Counted from the stretch's first letter, positions 24,490 through 33,703 are shown. The stretch is DNA of 64,000 nucleotides from an uncultured Eubacteriales bacterium (GCA_900315265.1 OMYN01000008.1:16017-80016), one strand, 5' to 3'. The notes: generated by a model not told the origin, from the letters alone. A program made the numbers and translations.

Positions 24490-25727
24490 CCGTCCAGAGT
24501 AGCGAAATAATCCTCGATGGTCTCCGGCCGGCGGATCTGGAGGACAGAACCATTCTCCCGCAGTAAAAGTTCCGATGACCACAGGCGGCCGTTATAGTTG
24601 TATCCCATAGAAAAACCATGGGCGCCGGTATCATGGATGACAAGATAGTCGCCAATGTCGATCTTGGGCAGTGGCCGGTCGACCGCAAATTTATCGTTGT
24701 TCTCGCATAGGGCGCCTGTCACGTCGTAGACGTGGTCTAAAGGCTCCTTTTCTTTACCCAGCACGGTGATGTGGTGGTAGGCTCCGTACATGGCCGGCCG
24801 CATCAGGTTGGAGGCGCAGGCGTCGACTCCGATATAGTCTTTATAAGTCTTTTTTTCATGCAGGACTTTGGTGACCAGATGCCCGTTGGGACCCAGCATG
24901 AAACGGCCGCATTCAGTATAAATGGAGACATTTCCCAGGCCGTTAGGCACCAGGATCTGATCATAGGCTCTATGGACGCCTTCTCCGATAACGGCAATGT
25001 CATTGGCCTTCTGATCGGGACGATAGGGGATGCCGACGCCTCCGGACAGGTTGATGAATGACATGCTGATACCGGTCAGCTGCTTGATCTTTACTACCAG
25101 CCTGAAAAGGATCCCGGCCAGTACCGGATAATACTCATTGGATACTGTGTTGCTGGCCAGAAAAGCATGGATGCCGAATTCCTCGGCCCCCATAGCTTTT
25201 AGACGCCGGTAGGCTTCAATGATCTGGTCTTCGGTCATACCGTACTTGGCATCGCCGGGATTATCCATGATAGCGTTGGAAATGGCAAATTTCCCGCCCG
25301 GGTTAAAGCGGCAGCTGATCCTTTTGGGAATGGTGCCGGTCACCCGCTTCAGATCGTCGATCAGGCTGATGTCATCAAGGTTGATGGTAGCGCCTAACAC
25401 ATAAGCTTTCAGAAACTCCTGATCCGGTGTGTCGTTGGAAGAGAACATGATCTCGGTGCCGGTGATGCCGACCCGCTCCGACATGATCAGTTCGGCCATG
25501 GAAGAGCAGTCGGTCCCGCAGCCTTCTTCGTGCAGGATGCGCAGAATGGTGGGATTTGGAGTTGCCTTGACGGCAAAGTATTCCTTAAAACCGGGATTCC
25601 AAGCGAAAGCCTTGCGAAAATCCCGAGCTGTTTTACGGATGCCCTTCTCGTCGTAAATATGAAAAGGAGTGGGGTAGGTCTGTACGATTTTTTCGACTTG
25701 GTCTTTGGTAACGAAAGGTGTTTTCAT
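24468..25727 (-). CDS. lysA: diaminopimelate decarboxylase
   Basis: A 419-aa fold III PLP decarboxylase that makes lysine from meso-diaminopimelate. Lys54 in YFAVKATPNP binds PLP; GGVGIPY holds the phosphate; GALCENNDKF matches the dimer-interface Cys motif of DapDC, and DTGAHGFSMGYNYNGR supplies the substrate Tyr. It is a single minus-strand gene; its last 22 bases overlap the MocR-type gene end. Related group IV decarboxylases (carboxynorspermidine, ornithine) are less likely given the CEN motif. Confidence 0.88.
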   Translation of the reverse strand: MKTPFVTKDQVEKIVQTYPTPFHIYDEKGIRKTARDFRKAFAWNPGFKEYFAVKATPNPTILRILHEEGCGTDCSSMAELIMSERVGITGTEIMFSSNDTPDQEFLKAYVLGATINLDDISLIDDLKRVTGTIPKRISCRFNPGGKFAISNAIMDNPGDAKYGMTEDQIIEAYRRLKAMGAEEFGIHAFLASNTVSNEYYPVLAGILFRLVVKIKQLTGISMSFINLSGGVGIPYRPDQKANDIAVIGEGVHRAYDQILVPNGLGNVSIYTECGRFMLGPNGHLVTKVLHEKKTYKDYIGVDACASNLMRPAMYGAYHHITVLGKEKEPLDHVYDVTGALCENNDKFAVDRPLPKIDIGDYLVIHDTGAHGFSMGYNYNGRLWSSELLLRENGSVLQIRRPETIEDYFATLDGYWDLNV

Positions 25728-25763
25728 AATTTCTTTCTCACAGCATTTCTTTTTTATCTTACT

Positions 25764-25807
25764 TAAAAACCGTCGGAGATTGCCGCTTTGCCGGGATCTC
25801 CGACGGT
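25764..25807 (-). terminator. terminator of the nucleoside ABC transporter operon
   Basis: The 11-bp stem ACCGTCGGAGA / TCTCCGACGGT is followed on the minus strand by TTTTTAAG. It sits just after the last permease gene. Confidence 0.8.
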
Positions 25808-25832
25808 CTTTGTGTATGGATCTTGTATTTCT

Positions 25833-26771
25833 TCAGCGTATGCCCTTGTCGTAGGGAATACCTTCAGCCTTAGGTGCTTTGGAGTTCTTGGAAGTAAACA
25901 TCAGTACCAGCAGGGAGATGATGTAAGGCAGCATGTTATAAACGGTACCGGAAATGTGAAGGCTTGCCAGCCAGTCAAAACCGGTATAGACATTGGACAA
26001 GGCCCTGAAGAAACCGTACAGCAGGGCTGCCAGGGCGATCTTGATAGGATGCCAGTCGCCGAAGATCATAACGGCAAGAGCCAGGAAACCGAAGCCGGCT
26101 ACACCGGTCTCGAACTTCCACTCGGAGACGCTGGCGGTGATATAGACGATACCGCCGATGCCGCCCAAAAGTCCGGAGATCAGGACGCCCGACCAACGCA
26201 TCTTGTACACGTCGATACCAACGGAAGCAGCTGCCTGAGGATGTTCGCCGCAGGCCCTGAGGCGAAGGCCGAAGCTTGTCTTATAAAGAAGGACGTAGGC
26301 GGCGATCAGAGCGATCAGAGCGATCAGCATGAACCAGTTGAAATTGAAGGCGCCGATGGAAACAGTAAAGGCTTTTTTGGCATCGACATAGTTGATAGTA
26401 GCGGAAACGTTATCCGGGTCAGAAGCCATATTGATGGCCTTTACGATAACGGTGGCAGCTGCTGTTGCCAGAATGTTCATGGCCGTACCGATCAGGGTCT
26501 GGTCTGCCTTGAAGTTGATGCAGGCGACGGCCAGAAGCAGCGAATAGATGACGCCTGACAGACCGGCTGTCAAAGTAGTTACCAGAATGGTGACGGCGGC
26601 CGGAGCAGTGGAAAGAGCGTTCATAACCAAGGCTCCTCCCAGGGCGCCCATAACCATGATGCCTTCAAGCCCCAGGTTGATAACACCGGAATGCTCGGAG
26701 AAGCAGCCGCCCAAAGCGACCAGGATCAGCACCGATGCGAAAATCAAAGTATATTGGATCAGCAGGATCAT
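25833..26771 (-). CDS. nucleoside ABC transporter permease (NupQ-like)
   Basis: A 312-aa inner-membrane permease of the BPD_transp_2 family, with about eight to ten hydrophobic segments. EHSGVINLGLEGIMVMGALG near the N-terminus is the typical motif of the shorter permease of BmpA-linked nucleoside importers. Its start overlaps the end of the partner permease by 4 bases. Last gene of the bmpA-ATPase-permease-permease operon. Confidence 0.9.
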   Translation of the reverse strand: MILLIQYTLIFASVLILVALGGCFSEHSGVINLGLEGIMVMGALGGALVMNALSTAPAAVTILVTTLTAGLSGVIYSLLLAVACINFKADQTLIGTAMNILATAAATVIVKAINMASDPDNVSATINYVDAKKAFTVSIGAFNFNWFMLIALIALIAAYVLLYKTSFGLRLRACGEHPQAAASVGIDVYKMRWSGVLISGLLGGIGGIVYITASVSEWKFETGVAGFGFLALAVMIFGDWHPIKIALAALLYGFFRALSNVYTGFDWLASLHISGTVYNMLPYIISLLVLMFTSKNSKAPKAEGIPYDKGIR

Positions 26772-27928
26772 TTGTCAGCACCTCCTTTTTCCGGCTCTTT
26801 CTCTTCGTCTTTTTGTTTGAGCAGGGCTTTTTCACTGCGGGCAGCGCTGCGTTTTGCCATAACCTGCTTGAAGAAGAGAACGAATCCGCACAGATAAATG
26901 ATGATCGAAGAGATCAGGTCAGATATCTGGGAAGGATAAATAGCTTTATCCAGGTAAGAACCTCCGCTGGTGATGTGCTGAATAAAGTAGGAGGCAAAGA
27001 TCGTGCCGATCGGGTTCAGGCCTCCCAGGAAGGTAGCGGCGATACCGTTGAAACCCATCTGCGGGACCGAAGACTGAGTTACCGACCACTGCTCGAAACC
27101 GGTCAGATACAAAAGGGCAGCACCCATACCGGCCAGGACTCCTCCGATGACCAGGGTGACGATGATATTACGATTGCCGTTCATGCCGGCATATTTGGCA
27201 GCGTCACGGTTGTAACCGGTCGCCTTCAGCTCGTAGCCGAAGGTCGTCTTTTCCAGGATCACCCAAACTAGGATGGCAATGATGATGGAAAGCGGAACGG
27301 CAATGGTCACATAACGGTTATTGGTAAACAGGGAAGGAAGCCCTGCCGTGGGAAGCAAGGCACTGGGATTGACGGATTTGATCGTCTTCGTATAAGGACT
27401 TGTTTCTTCTTTGACGGTCTTCAGCAGGATATTGACCAGATAAAGGCCGATCCAATTGAGCATGATGCCGGAAATGACTTCGTTTACATTGAAGTAAGCC
27501 TTTAGGACACCTACGATCAGGCCCCAGATCGCTCCGGCCAGCATGGCCATCAAAAGGCACAGGTACCAGGGAAGGCCCAGACCCAGTGCTCCGTACAGGC
27601 AGGCGCCTGCCCCGACAACATACTGCCCGGCTGCCCCGATGTTGAACAGGCCGACCTTATAGCAGAAGTTGATGGACAGCGCGCACATGAGAAGGGGAGC
27701 CGTCTTGACCAGTGTGTTGCCGAAGTATTTCAAAGCGGCCGGTCCCGAAGGATAGTTAAAGAAGTTTTTGATGATGGTCAGGATCGCCTGAAAGGCTCCC
27801 TTGGAATCAATAAAAAGAAGAACGATAAATCCGATCAGAAGTCCCGCCAGGATGCAGATCAGAGAAGCGGCAACCGACCTAAGTCCGTTGACCAGTTTTT
27901 CATTTGAACCTTTACTTTTCCGGCTCAT
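26768..27928 (-). CDS. nucleoside ABC transporter permease (NupP-like)
   Basis: A 386-aa permease, longer than its partner, with about ten hydrophobic segments and a basic, charged C-terminal tail (residues about 360-386). FNIGAAGQYVVGAG is the family motif for the first permease of this importer class. Start and stop overlap the neighbouring genes by 4 bases each, indicating tight translational coupling within the operon. Confidence 0.9.
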   Translation of the reverse strand: MSRKSKGSNEKLVNGLRSVAASLICILAGLLIGFIVLLFIDSKGAFQAILTIIKNFFNYPSGPAALKYFGNTLVKTAPLLMCALSINFCYKVGLFNIGAAGQYVVGAGACLYGALGLGLPWYLCLLMAMLAGAIWGLIVGVLKAYFNVNEVISGIMLNWIGLYLVNILLKTVKEETSPYTKTIKSVNPSALLPTAGLPSLFTNNRYVTIAVPLSIIIAILVWVILEKTTFGYELKATGYNRDAAKYAGMNGNRNIIVTLVIGGVLAGMGAALLYLTGFEQWSVTQSSVPQMGFNGIAATFLGGLNPIGTIFASYFIQHITSGGSYLDKAIYPSQISDLISSIIIYLCGFVLFFKQVMAKRSAARSEKALLKQKDEEKEPEKGGADK

Positions 27929-29490
27929 GCCTTTACCTCCTGCCGGCGGGCACCGGCCATATAAAGACCCAATTCTTCCGGATCGGTCTTTTTCGGATCG
28001 AACTGGCCGACGATCTGACCTTCATACATGACCAGGATCCGGTCGGAAACGTTCATGACCTCTTCTAGTTCCAGTGAGACAAGCAGAACGGCGGTTCCTT
28101 TATCCCGCTCTGCGATCAGCTCTTTATGAATAAATTCTATGGCGCCGACGTCCAGACCGCGGGTAGGCTGTACAGCTACCAGTAATTTATGATCTTTGTC
28201 CAATTCCCTTGCCAGGATGGCCTTCTGCTGGTTGCCGCCCGACATGGACCGGGTGATGGTGGCAGCACCCTGTCCGGAACGAACGTCGAATTTGTCGATC
28301 AGCTGATTTGCATAACTGCGGATAGCAGCCCGGCGCAAAAATCCCCCTTTGGTGAATTCCTTCTGCCAGTAGCGCTCCAGCACCATGTTGTAGTCCAGAG
28401 GATAATCCAGGACCAGACCGTGTTTCTGACGGTCTTCGGGGATATGGCTCAGGTATTGTGACCTCTGTCGGATCGAGGCGTGGGTGATATCCTGGCCGCA
28501 CAGGGTGACTGTACCGGAAGAGACCGGTTCAAGACCCGTAAGGCCATAGACCAGTTCGGTCTGTCCGTTGCCGTCGATACCGGCAATGCAGACGATCTCG
28601 CCGGCCCGGACATGGAAAGAAACTCCTTTAACGGCATCGATCTTATGATGTCTGGACGGAACGGTCATATTCTCAACGGATAGGACAGTATCACCGGGCG
28701 TTGCATCTTTTTTCTGGGCGACCAGCTGTACGTCGCGGCCGACCATCATGCGGGACAGTTCCTGCTCGTTGGTATCTTTTACATTTACGGTACCGATGCA
28801 TTTGCCCCGGCGCAGAACGGTGCAGCGGTCAGCGATCTCCATGATCTCGTTCAGTTTATGGGAAATGAAGAGGATGGATTTGCCTTCTTTAGCCAGGTTC
28901 TTCATGATCTGCATCAGTTCTTCGATTTCCTGAGGCGTCAGGACGGCGGTAGGCTCGTCGAAAATGAGGACGTCGTTATCCCGGTAAAGCATTTTCAGGA
29001 TCTCGGTACGCTGCTGCATACCGACCGTGATATCCGAAATGACCGCGTCCGGATCGACTTTCAGACCGTACTGCTCGGAAAGAGCCAGCACCTTTTTGCG
29101 TGCCTCATCCTTCTGCAGGATCCCGTGACGGGTCGTTTCCACGCCCAGGATGATGTTTTCAAGGACAGTAAAGCACTGCACCAGTTTGAAATGCTGATGC
29201 ACCATACCGATACCGAGATCGTTGGCATCGTTAGGGCTGTTAATGGATACTTTTCTGCCATTTCGGTAGATCTCGCCTTCTTCGGGCTGATACATACCGA
29301 ACAGGACACTCATCAAAGTGGATTTTCCGGCGCCGTTTTCTCCAAGAAGGGCATGGATCTCGCCCTGCTTCAACTGGAGCGTAACGTCATCGTTGGCGAT
29401 AATACCGGGGAAACGTTTGGTAATATGGCGCATCTCGACCGCATACTGGCTTGCGGGGGAAGCGGCCTTGTCCGCTGCGTTGCTTCCCAT
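27925..29490 (-). CDS. nucleoside ABC transporter ATPase (NupO-like, double domain)
   Basis: A 521-aa ATPase with two fused ABC domains. The first has intact Walker A GENGAGKSTL, signature-like ITVGMQQRTEIL and Walker B VLIFDEPTAVL. The second has the degenerate Walker A GIDGNGQTEL and the signature MSGGNQQKAILAREL, as usual for sugar and nucleoside importers of the RbsA/NupO class. It lies 207 bases downstream of bmpA, separated by a hairpin, and overlaps the first permease gene. Confidence 0.93.
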   Translation of the reverse strand: MGSNAADKAASPASQYAVEMRHITKRFPGIIANDDVTLQLKQGEIHALLGENGAGKSTLMSVLFGMYQPEEGEIYRNGRKVSINSPNDANDLGIGMVHQHFKLVQCFTVLENIILGVETTRHGILQKDEARKKVLALSEQYGLKVDPDAVISDITVGMQQRTEILKMLYRDNDVLIFDEPTAVLTPQEIEELMQIMKNLAKEGKSILFISHKLNEIMEIADRCTVLRRGKCIGTVNVKDTNEQELSRMMVGRDVQLVAQKKDATPGDTVLSVENMTVPSRHHKIDAVKGVSFHVRAGEIVCIAGIDGNGQTELVYGLTGLEPVSSGTVTLCGQDITHASIRQRSQYLSHIPEDRQKHGLVLDYPLDYNMVLERYWQKEFTKGGFLRRAAIRSYANQLIDKFDVRSGQGAATITRSMSGGNQQKAILARELDKDHKLLVAVQPTRGLDVGAIEFIHKELIAERDKGTAVLLVSLELEEVMNVSDRILVMYEGQIVGQFDPKKTDPEELGLYMAGARRQEVKA

Positions 29491-29642
29491 ATGTCATCGC
29501 CCCCTTTCTTCATTTTTCTTATAAAGGCGTTAAAGAGCCCGGCTGCCGGTAGAGCATGATCCGGAACGCAGGCCGAAATACTTTCTTTATTATATACTTT
29601 TATAAGGAGTTAGAAAATGCTTTGTTACAGAAAAAAGACATA

Positions 29643-29680
29643 AAAAAGAAGGCCGGCATCACAAATACCGGTCTTCTTTT
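29643..29680 (-). promoter_or_regulatory. hairpin between bmpA and the ATPase gene (partial terminator)
   Basis: AAAAGAAG-CCGG and CCGG-CTTCTTTT arms form a terminator-like stem followed by T6 on the minus strand. In such operons an intercistronic hairpin commonly raises the amount of binding protein relative to the membrane parts; that is inference here. Confidence 0.7.
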
Positions 29681-29697
29681 TCAGAAATTCATTTTGA

Positions 29698-30918
29698 TTA
29701 TTTGAGGTTACCCTGGAAGTTAACAGTGACATTTTCGGCAGCAGGTTCATCTGCGGAAGTGTCGTTGCTGACGGTGATGGTACCGTCAAAGATCTTGCCG
29801 ACCAGTGCTTCATAATCTTCTTTGGTGAAGGAATCCGTCCAAACGGTGGAATCCTCGGGAAGACCTACATAGTTCTCGGACATGTCGGTCCCGGAAACAA
29901 GACCCAGCGTCTGGACCTGTCCTTTGTAGTCATCCCACTTGCCGTCTTTAACAGCGGCCAGCAGGGTGTTAACCGTTGCAGCCAGACCCTTCATAGCGGA
30001 GGTGATGGTCATGCCGTCGCCGTAGGTTCCGTCGATGATGGCTTTCTGGTCAACATCGACACCGATGACCTTGCCATTGACCTTGGCAGCTGCTTCAGCA
30101 GCAGAAGAGTAGATACCGCCGCCGCAGGCAAATACGACTTCGGTACCGCCGTTATACCAGGTAGCCATGGCTGCAGTGATATCATTGTCGCCGTAGAACT
30201 GGTTGCCGTAAGCGTAGTTGATCTCAACGCCGCTGACGGACAGGTCTTTGGCAGCAGCATCAGCACCTTGAACGAAGCCGTAGCCGTAGCGCTGTACAGC
30301 GGGAACAGCCATGCCGCCCAGGAAGCCGAGTTTGGTGTAACCGGAAGCCACTGCATAGTAGCCGGCCATATAACCGGGCAGCTCTTCCTGGTATACCGCG
30401 CAGTAAACATTGTCACGGGAATAGCCGTCTTCACCGGAAGACTTATCCAGATCATACTGCGAAACATCCAGTGCGATGAATTTTACATCCGGATAGGTAT
30501 CAGCAGTTTCGGTGATGGTCTCTGCAAAGGCGTAGCCGGGCATAACCACGACGTTATAGCCGTCGGAAACGGCTTTATCGACCATCGCTACACGCTCGGG
30601 GGTAGAGTTGCCTTCGGGTTTGTAGTAGGTGAAATCAAAACCATTGGACTCTGCAAAAGCCTTGCAGGCTTCATAGGTGGTCTGGTTGAAGGACTGGTCA
30701 GTGATATCGCCGTAGTCTGTGATCATTGCGATCTTGATGTCGGAATCACCGGCAGCAGCGGACGTGGAAGATTCACCGGCAGCCGTTGAAGACTCAGCAG
30801 CGGTAGAAGTCTCAGCGGTAGAACTTTCAGTAGAACTCTCTTCCTTTGAAGAAGAGCAGCCTGCCAGGCTGAAGACAGCCAGTGCCAGAGCCAGAGTCAG
30901 AGCAAGAATTCTTTTCAT
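29698..30918 (-). CDS. BmpA/PnrA-type nucleoside-binding lipoprotein
   Basis: A 406-aa lipoprotein: signal peptide of 20 residues with lipobox LAGC (Cys21), a Ser/Thr/Ala/Glu-rich linker to about residue 55, then a periplasmic-binding fold of the BMP family (IAMITDYGDITDQSFNQ, VMPGYAFAE, FLGGMAVPAV, VFACGGGIY). These proteins bind purine or pyrimidine nucleosides outside the cell for the ABC importer encoded downstream. ATG at 30918 is used, with AGGAGG before it. Divergent from udk-tdk, which supports a nucleoside substrate. Confidence 0.92.
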   Translation of the reverse strand: MKRILALTLALALAVFSLAGCSSSKEESSTESSTAETSTAAESSTAAGESSTSAAAGDSDIKIAMITDYGDITDQSFNQTTYEACKAFAESNGFDFTYYKPEGNSTPERVAMVDKAVSDGYNVVVMPGYAFAETITETADTYPDVKFIALDVSQYDLDKSSGEDGYSRDNVYCAVYQEELPGYMAGYYAVASGYTKLGFLGGMAVPAVQRYGYGFVQGADAAAKDLSVSGVEINYAYGNQFYGDNDITAAMATWYNGGTEVVFACGGGIYSSAAEAAAKVNGKVIGVDVDQKAIIDGTYGDGMTITSAMKGLAATVNTLLAAVKDGKWDDYKGQVQTLGLVSGTDMSENYVGLPEDSTVWTDSFTKEDYEALVGKIFDGTITVSNDTSADEPAAENVTVNFQGNLK

Positions 30919-30947
30919 GTTCCCTCCTAGAATAATGACAGAAAAGT

Positions 30948-30967
30948 ATGCATTTTGTAACATGCAT
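30948..30967. promoter_or_regulatory. paired ATGCAT motifs at the bmpA transcription start
   Basis: ATGCAT occurs at 30948-30953 and 30962-30967. Each is self-complementary and together they form an inverted repeat with an 8-base spacer, lying just after the -10 box on the minus strand. The placement suits a repressor site. Confidence 0.4.
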
Positions 30968-30974
30968 TGCTCTT

Positions 30975-31002
30975 ATTATAGCCTATCTTTACGACTTGGC
31001 AA
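30975..31002 (-). promoter_or_regulatory. promoter of the bmpA operon
   Basis: On the minus strand: TTGCCA (31002-30997), 16-base spacer, TATAAT (30980-30975). Confidence 0.7.
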
Positions 31003-31058
31003 GAACAAGAATTGCTATACAAACTAAGCAATTGTTTAAAACAGCCGTGGACTTTCTG

Positions 31059-31067
31059 TGATATAAT
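31059..31067 (+). promoter_or_regulatory. extended -10 promoter of udk-tdk
   Basis: TGATATAAT (31059-31067) has the TG extension; no good -35 hexamer lies at normal spacing. It is about 40 bases before udk. Confidence 0.55.
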
Positions 31068-31108
31068 GGCGGAAAATCAACTGAAACAGCGGCAAGGAGG
31101 ATCCTTTC

Positions 31109-31738
31109 ATGGACGGTATTATGGTGATCGGCATCGCAGGCGGCACCGGAAGCGGCAAAACGACCATTACCAATAAGATCAAACAGGCTTTCGGAAGTGA
31201 TGTGACGGTCATCTATCACGATAATTACTACAAGGCTCATCACGACCTTTCTCTGGAAGAAAGGTCCAAGTTGAATTACGACCATCCCGATGCTTATGAT
31301 ACGGATCTTCTGATCCGGGATCTTAGTGGCCTGAAAGCCGGTAAAACGGTCAATTCGCCCGTATATGATTTTACCATCCATGACCGTACTCCCAACATCC
31401 TGGTCATCAAACCGGCCCGTGTGATCATTGTCGAAGGGATCCTGATTTTTGTCAATCCTGCGCTCCGGAGTTTGATGGACATCAAACTCTTTGTCGATAC
31501 CGATGCCGATGTCCGTATCCTCCGCAGGATCCGCCGCGATGTAAAGGAAAGGGGAAGGTCGCTGGACAGCGTGATCGACCAGTACATCACGACCGTAAAA
31601 CCTATGCACGAGGCTTTTGTCGAGCCTTCCAAACGTTACGCGGATCTGATCATACCGGACGGAGGACAGAACGAAGTCGCCATGGAAATGGTACTGGGCA
31701 GAGTCAAGGCCCATCTGGAAACAAGCCCTGTAAAATAA
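31109..31738 (+). CDS. udk: uridine kinase
   Basis: A 209-aa P-loop kinase that phosphorylates uridine and cytidine to UMP and CMP. Walker A GGTGSGKTT is at residues 11-19; YHDNYYKAH, NYDHPDAYDTDLL and RIRRDVKERGRSLDSV are the uridine kinase signature blocks and exclude phosphoribulokinase. AAGGAGG is 9 bases before the ATG at 31109. It is followed after 16 bases by tdk and is divergent from the nucleoside importer, so imported nucleosides can be trapped by phosphorylation. Confidence 0.93.
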   Translation: MDGIMVIGIAGGTGSGKTTITNKIKQAFGSDVTVIYHDNYYKAHHDLSLEERSKLNYDHPDAYDTDLLIRDLSGLKAGKTVNSPVYDFTIHDRTPNILVIKPARVIIVEGILIFVNPALRSLMDIKLFVDTDADVRILRRIRRDVKERGRSLDSVIDQYITTVKPMHEAFVEPSKRYADLIIPDGGQNEVAMEMVLGRVKAHLETSPVK

Positions 31739-31754
31739 GAGAGGAGCCGCTTAA

Positions 31755-32351
31755 ATGGCAAAATTATACTTCAAATACGGAGCGATGGGTTCGTCCAAGT
31801 CTGCCCAGGCTCTGATCACCAAATTCAATTATGAAGAAAAGCATATGACCGTCTGGCTGATCAAGCCTTCCACCGATACCCGTGACGGAGCGGATATGAT
31901 CAAGAGCCGCATCGGTCTTTATGCTCACGCTCAGATCATTACGCCGGACCAGGATATCATCGCCGAATACCATAAGGCCGGAAGAGCAGACGTGATCATT
32001 TCCGATGAATGTCAGTTTTTTACCCCTCAGCAGGTCGATCAGCTGCGTCAGCTGGTGGATGAGGACAATATCCCGGTCCTGTGCTTCGGCCTCAGGACTG
32101 ATTTCACCACGCATTTCTTCCCGGGGTCCATGCGGCTGATGGAACTGGCGGATTCGATCACCGAGATCAAAACCATCTGTTCCTGCGGCAACAAGGCTAC
32201 GGTCAACGCCCGGCTGGACGAAAACGGAAATATCATCACGACCGGTGCTCAGGTCCTTTTGGGAGGCAATGATCGTTATGAAGCTATGTGCCATAAATGC
32301 TGGATGAAGAAGATCCGGGAGCAGAAAGCCAGGATGACTGAAACCAAATAA
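31755..32351 (+). CDS. tdk: thymidine kinase
   Basis: A 198-aa type II thymidine kinase converting thymidine to dTMP. The P-loop GAMGSSKSAQ, Walker B region VIISDECQFFTPQQVDQL and the later zinc-binding Cys pairs (CSCG and CHKC) are in place, and the lasso loop with GNDRYEAMC binds the nucleoside. Second gene of the udk-tdk operon; a bidirectional terminator follows. Confidence 0.95.
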   Translation: MAKLYFKYGAMGSSKSAQALITKFNYEEKHMTVWLIKPSTDTRDGADMIKSRIGLYAHAQIITPDQDIIAEYHKAGRADVIISDECQFFTPQQVDQLRQLVDEDNIPVLCFGLRTDFTTHFFPGSMRLMELADSITEIKTICSCGNKATVNARLDENGNIITTGAQVLLGGNDRYEAMCHKCWMKKIREQKARMTETK

Positions 32352-32355
32352 AAAA

Positions 32356-32400
32356 CCTCCCTGAACGGTCTCATTTGGTACCGTTTCGGGGAGGCGTTTT
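32356..32400. terminator. bidirectional terminator between tdk and the aldo/keto reductase gene
   Basis: CCTCCC plus GAACGGT pair with ACCGTTT plus GGGGAGG; the plus strand continues CGTTTTC and the minus strand T6. Confidence 0.8.
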
Positions 32401-32414
32401 CTATTCCGGAAATA

Positions 32415-33332
32415 TCAGGGCAGCATATTGCCGGCTGAAATGTAAAGCTCGTACCATTCTTTGCGAGTCAGGGCCAGATCGGAACCGTCCGCTACGTCTT
32501 TCATGCGGGAGGGTTTGGTCGAACCGGCAATGACCTGAATGTTGGCCGGATGACGGGTGATCCAGGCAGTCGCTATAGCTGTGTTGGATACCTGGTACTT
32601 GGCAGCCAGTTCGTCCATCTTTTCGTTCAGCTTCTGATATTTGGGATCGCCGAAGATCAGCCCTTCGAAATAGCCGTACTGGAAGGGAGACCAGGCCTGG
32701 ATAGTAATGCCGTTCAGGCGGGCATATTCCAGAAAACCGATGCTGCGTTCCGTGCTCTGATCGATGCGCATGTTGGAGGCAAGGCCGGAATCCACCAAAG
32801 GAGTATGGCCCAGACCGAACTGCAGCTGGTTGACGGCCAGCTTGAAGGGAACATAGGACTGCAGCAGTTCTACCTGAGCTGAGTTCTGGTTGGAAACACC
32901 GAACGCCCTTACTTTACCGCTGCGGTGAAGTTCGGTGAAAGCATCGGCCACATCCTCAGGCTCCATCAGAGAGTCGGGACGGTGAAGGAGCAGAACGTCA
33001 AGGTAGTCGGTGTTCAAGCGCTTCAGAGAAGCGTCGACACTTTCAAGGATGTGCTCTTTGGAAAAATCGAACCAGCCTCCGCGAATGCCGCATTTGGTCT
33101 GAATGATCATCTGATCACGCAGAGAGGAGTGAAGGTCGACGGCCCGGCCGAATTTTTCTTCGCATTTGCCGCCGCCGTAGATGTCGGCATGGTCGAAATA
33201 GTTGATGCCCAGGTCCATATTAGTGCGGATCAAGGTTTCCAGATCCTTGTTATCCATATTGCTGATACGCATACAGCCCATGACAATGTTGGAAGCATTG
33301 GGGCTGACGGTATCGATGGGAATATACTTCAT
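32415..33332 (-). CDS. aldo/keto reductase (YdhF-like)
   Basis: A 305-aa NADPH-dependent oxidoreductase with the AKR barrel. Catalytic residues are visible: Asp in GINYFDHADIYGGG with Tyr just after, Lys in IIQTKCGI and His in DVLLLHRPD. The C-terminal AGSTKPSRM binds the cofactor phosphate. Physiological substrate unknown; the family accepts many carbonyls. AAGGAGG lies before the ATG. A monocistronic minus-strand gene between the tdk terminator and the tRNA operon. Confidence 0.88.
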   Translation of the reverse strand: MKYIPIDTVSPNASNIVMGCMRISNMDNKDLETLIRTNMDLGINYFDHADIYGGGKCEEKFGRAVDLHSSLRDQMIIQTKCGIRGGWFDFSKEHILESVDASLKRLNTDYLDVLLLHRPDSLMEPEDVADAFTELHRSGKVRAFGVSNQNSAQVELLQSYVPFKLAVNQLQFGLGHTPLVDSGLASNMRIDQSTERSIGFLEYARLNGITIQAWSPFQYGYFEGLIFGDPKYQKLNEKMDELAAKYQVSNTAIATAWITRHPANIQVIAGSTKPSRMKDVADGSDLALTRKEWYELYISAGNMLP

Positions 33333-33474
33333 GATTAAACCTCCTTGCAGGGAATGGCTTTATTATAATCAAAAATAAGGACAGAGCAAGAAAAAAGGAG
33401 AGCATGATGTCATTCCTTTTGGAAGCGGAAGCTGAGAAAAGGGAAAACCATACAAAAAATTTTTGAATTTCCGG

Positions 33475-33503
33475 TTGACATCATTCTTAACATTTGATAT
33501 TAT
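33475..33503 (+). promoter_or_regulatory. promoter of the tRNA operon
   Basis: TTGACA (33475-33480), 17-base spacer, TATTAT (33498-33503), about 50 bases before the first tRNA. Confidence 0.75.
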
Positions 33504-33552
33504 ACATATCGCTGACCGCGAAAGTGAGATGTAAGGCGAGCGGAAAGTATAT

Positions 33553-33624
33553 GGCCCTGTGGTCAAGCGGCTAAGACGCCGCCCTCTCACGGCGGAAACA
33601 AGAGTTCGATTCTCTTCGGGGTCA
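33553..33624 (+). tRNA. tRNA-Glu (CTC)
   Basis: A 72-base cloverleaf: acceptor GGCCCTG / CGGGGTC (two wobble pairs), anticodon stem CCGCC / GGCGG with loop CTCTCAC giving CTC, T-stem AAGAG / CTCTT. Discriminator A; CCA is not encoded. Confidence 0.92.
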
Positions 33625-33629
33625 TTCAT

Positions 33630-33703
33630 GGGCCTTTAGCTCAGTTGGTTAGAGCTCCCGGCTCATAACCGGTTGGTCCCGGGTTCGAGTCCCTGAAGGC
33701 CCA
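33630..33703 (+). tRNA. tRNA-Ile2 (CAT, lysidine-modified)
   Basis: 74 bases: acceptor GGGCCTT / AAGGCCC, anticodon loop CTCATAA. The TCATAA loop context and the GGxCCTTTAGCTCAGTTGG 5' half match the Bacillota tRNA-Ile2 read as AUA after TilS modification, not tRNA-Met. Two stem mismatches, C27-U43 and C50-U64, are unusual. Confidence 0.85.

Noticed and set aside
33630..33703. Initiator tRNA-fMet for the first CAT tRNA
   Set aside because: The 1-72 pair is G-C, the three G-C pairs of the initiator anticodon stem are missing, and the TCATAA loop context fits tRNA-Ile2.
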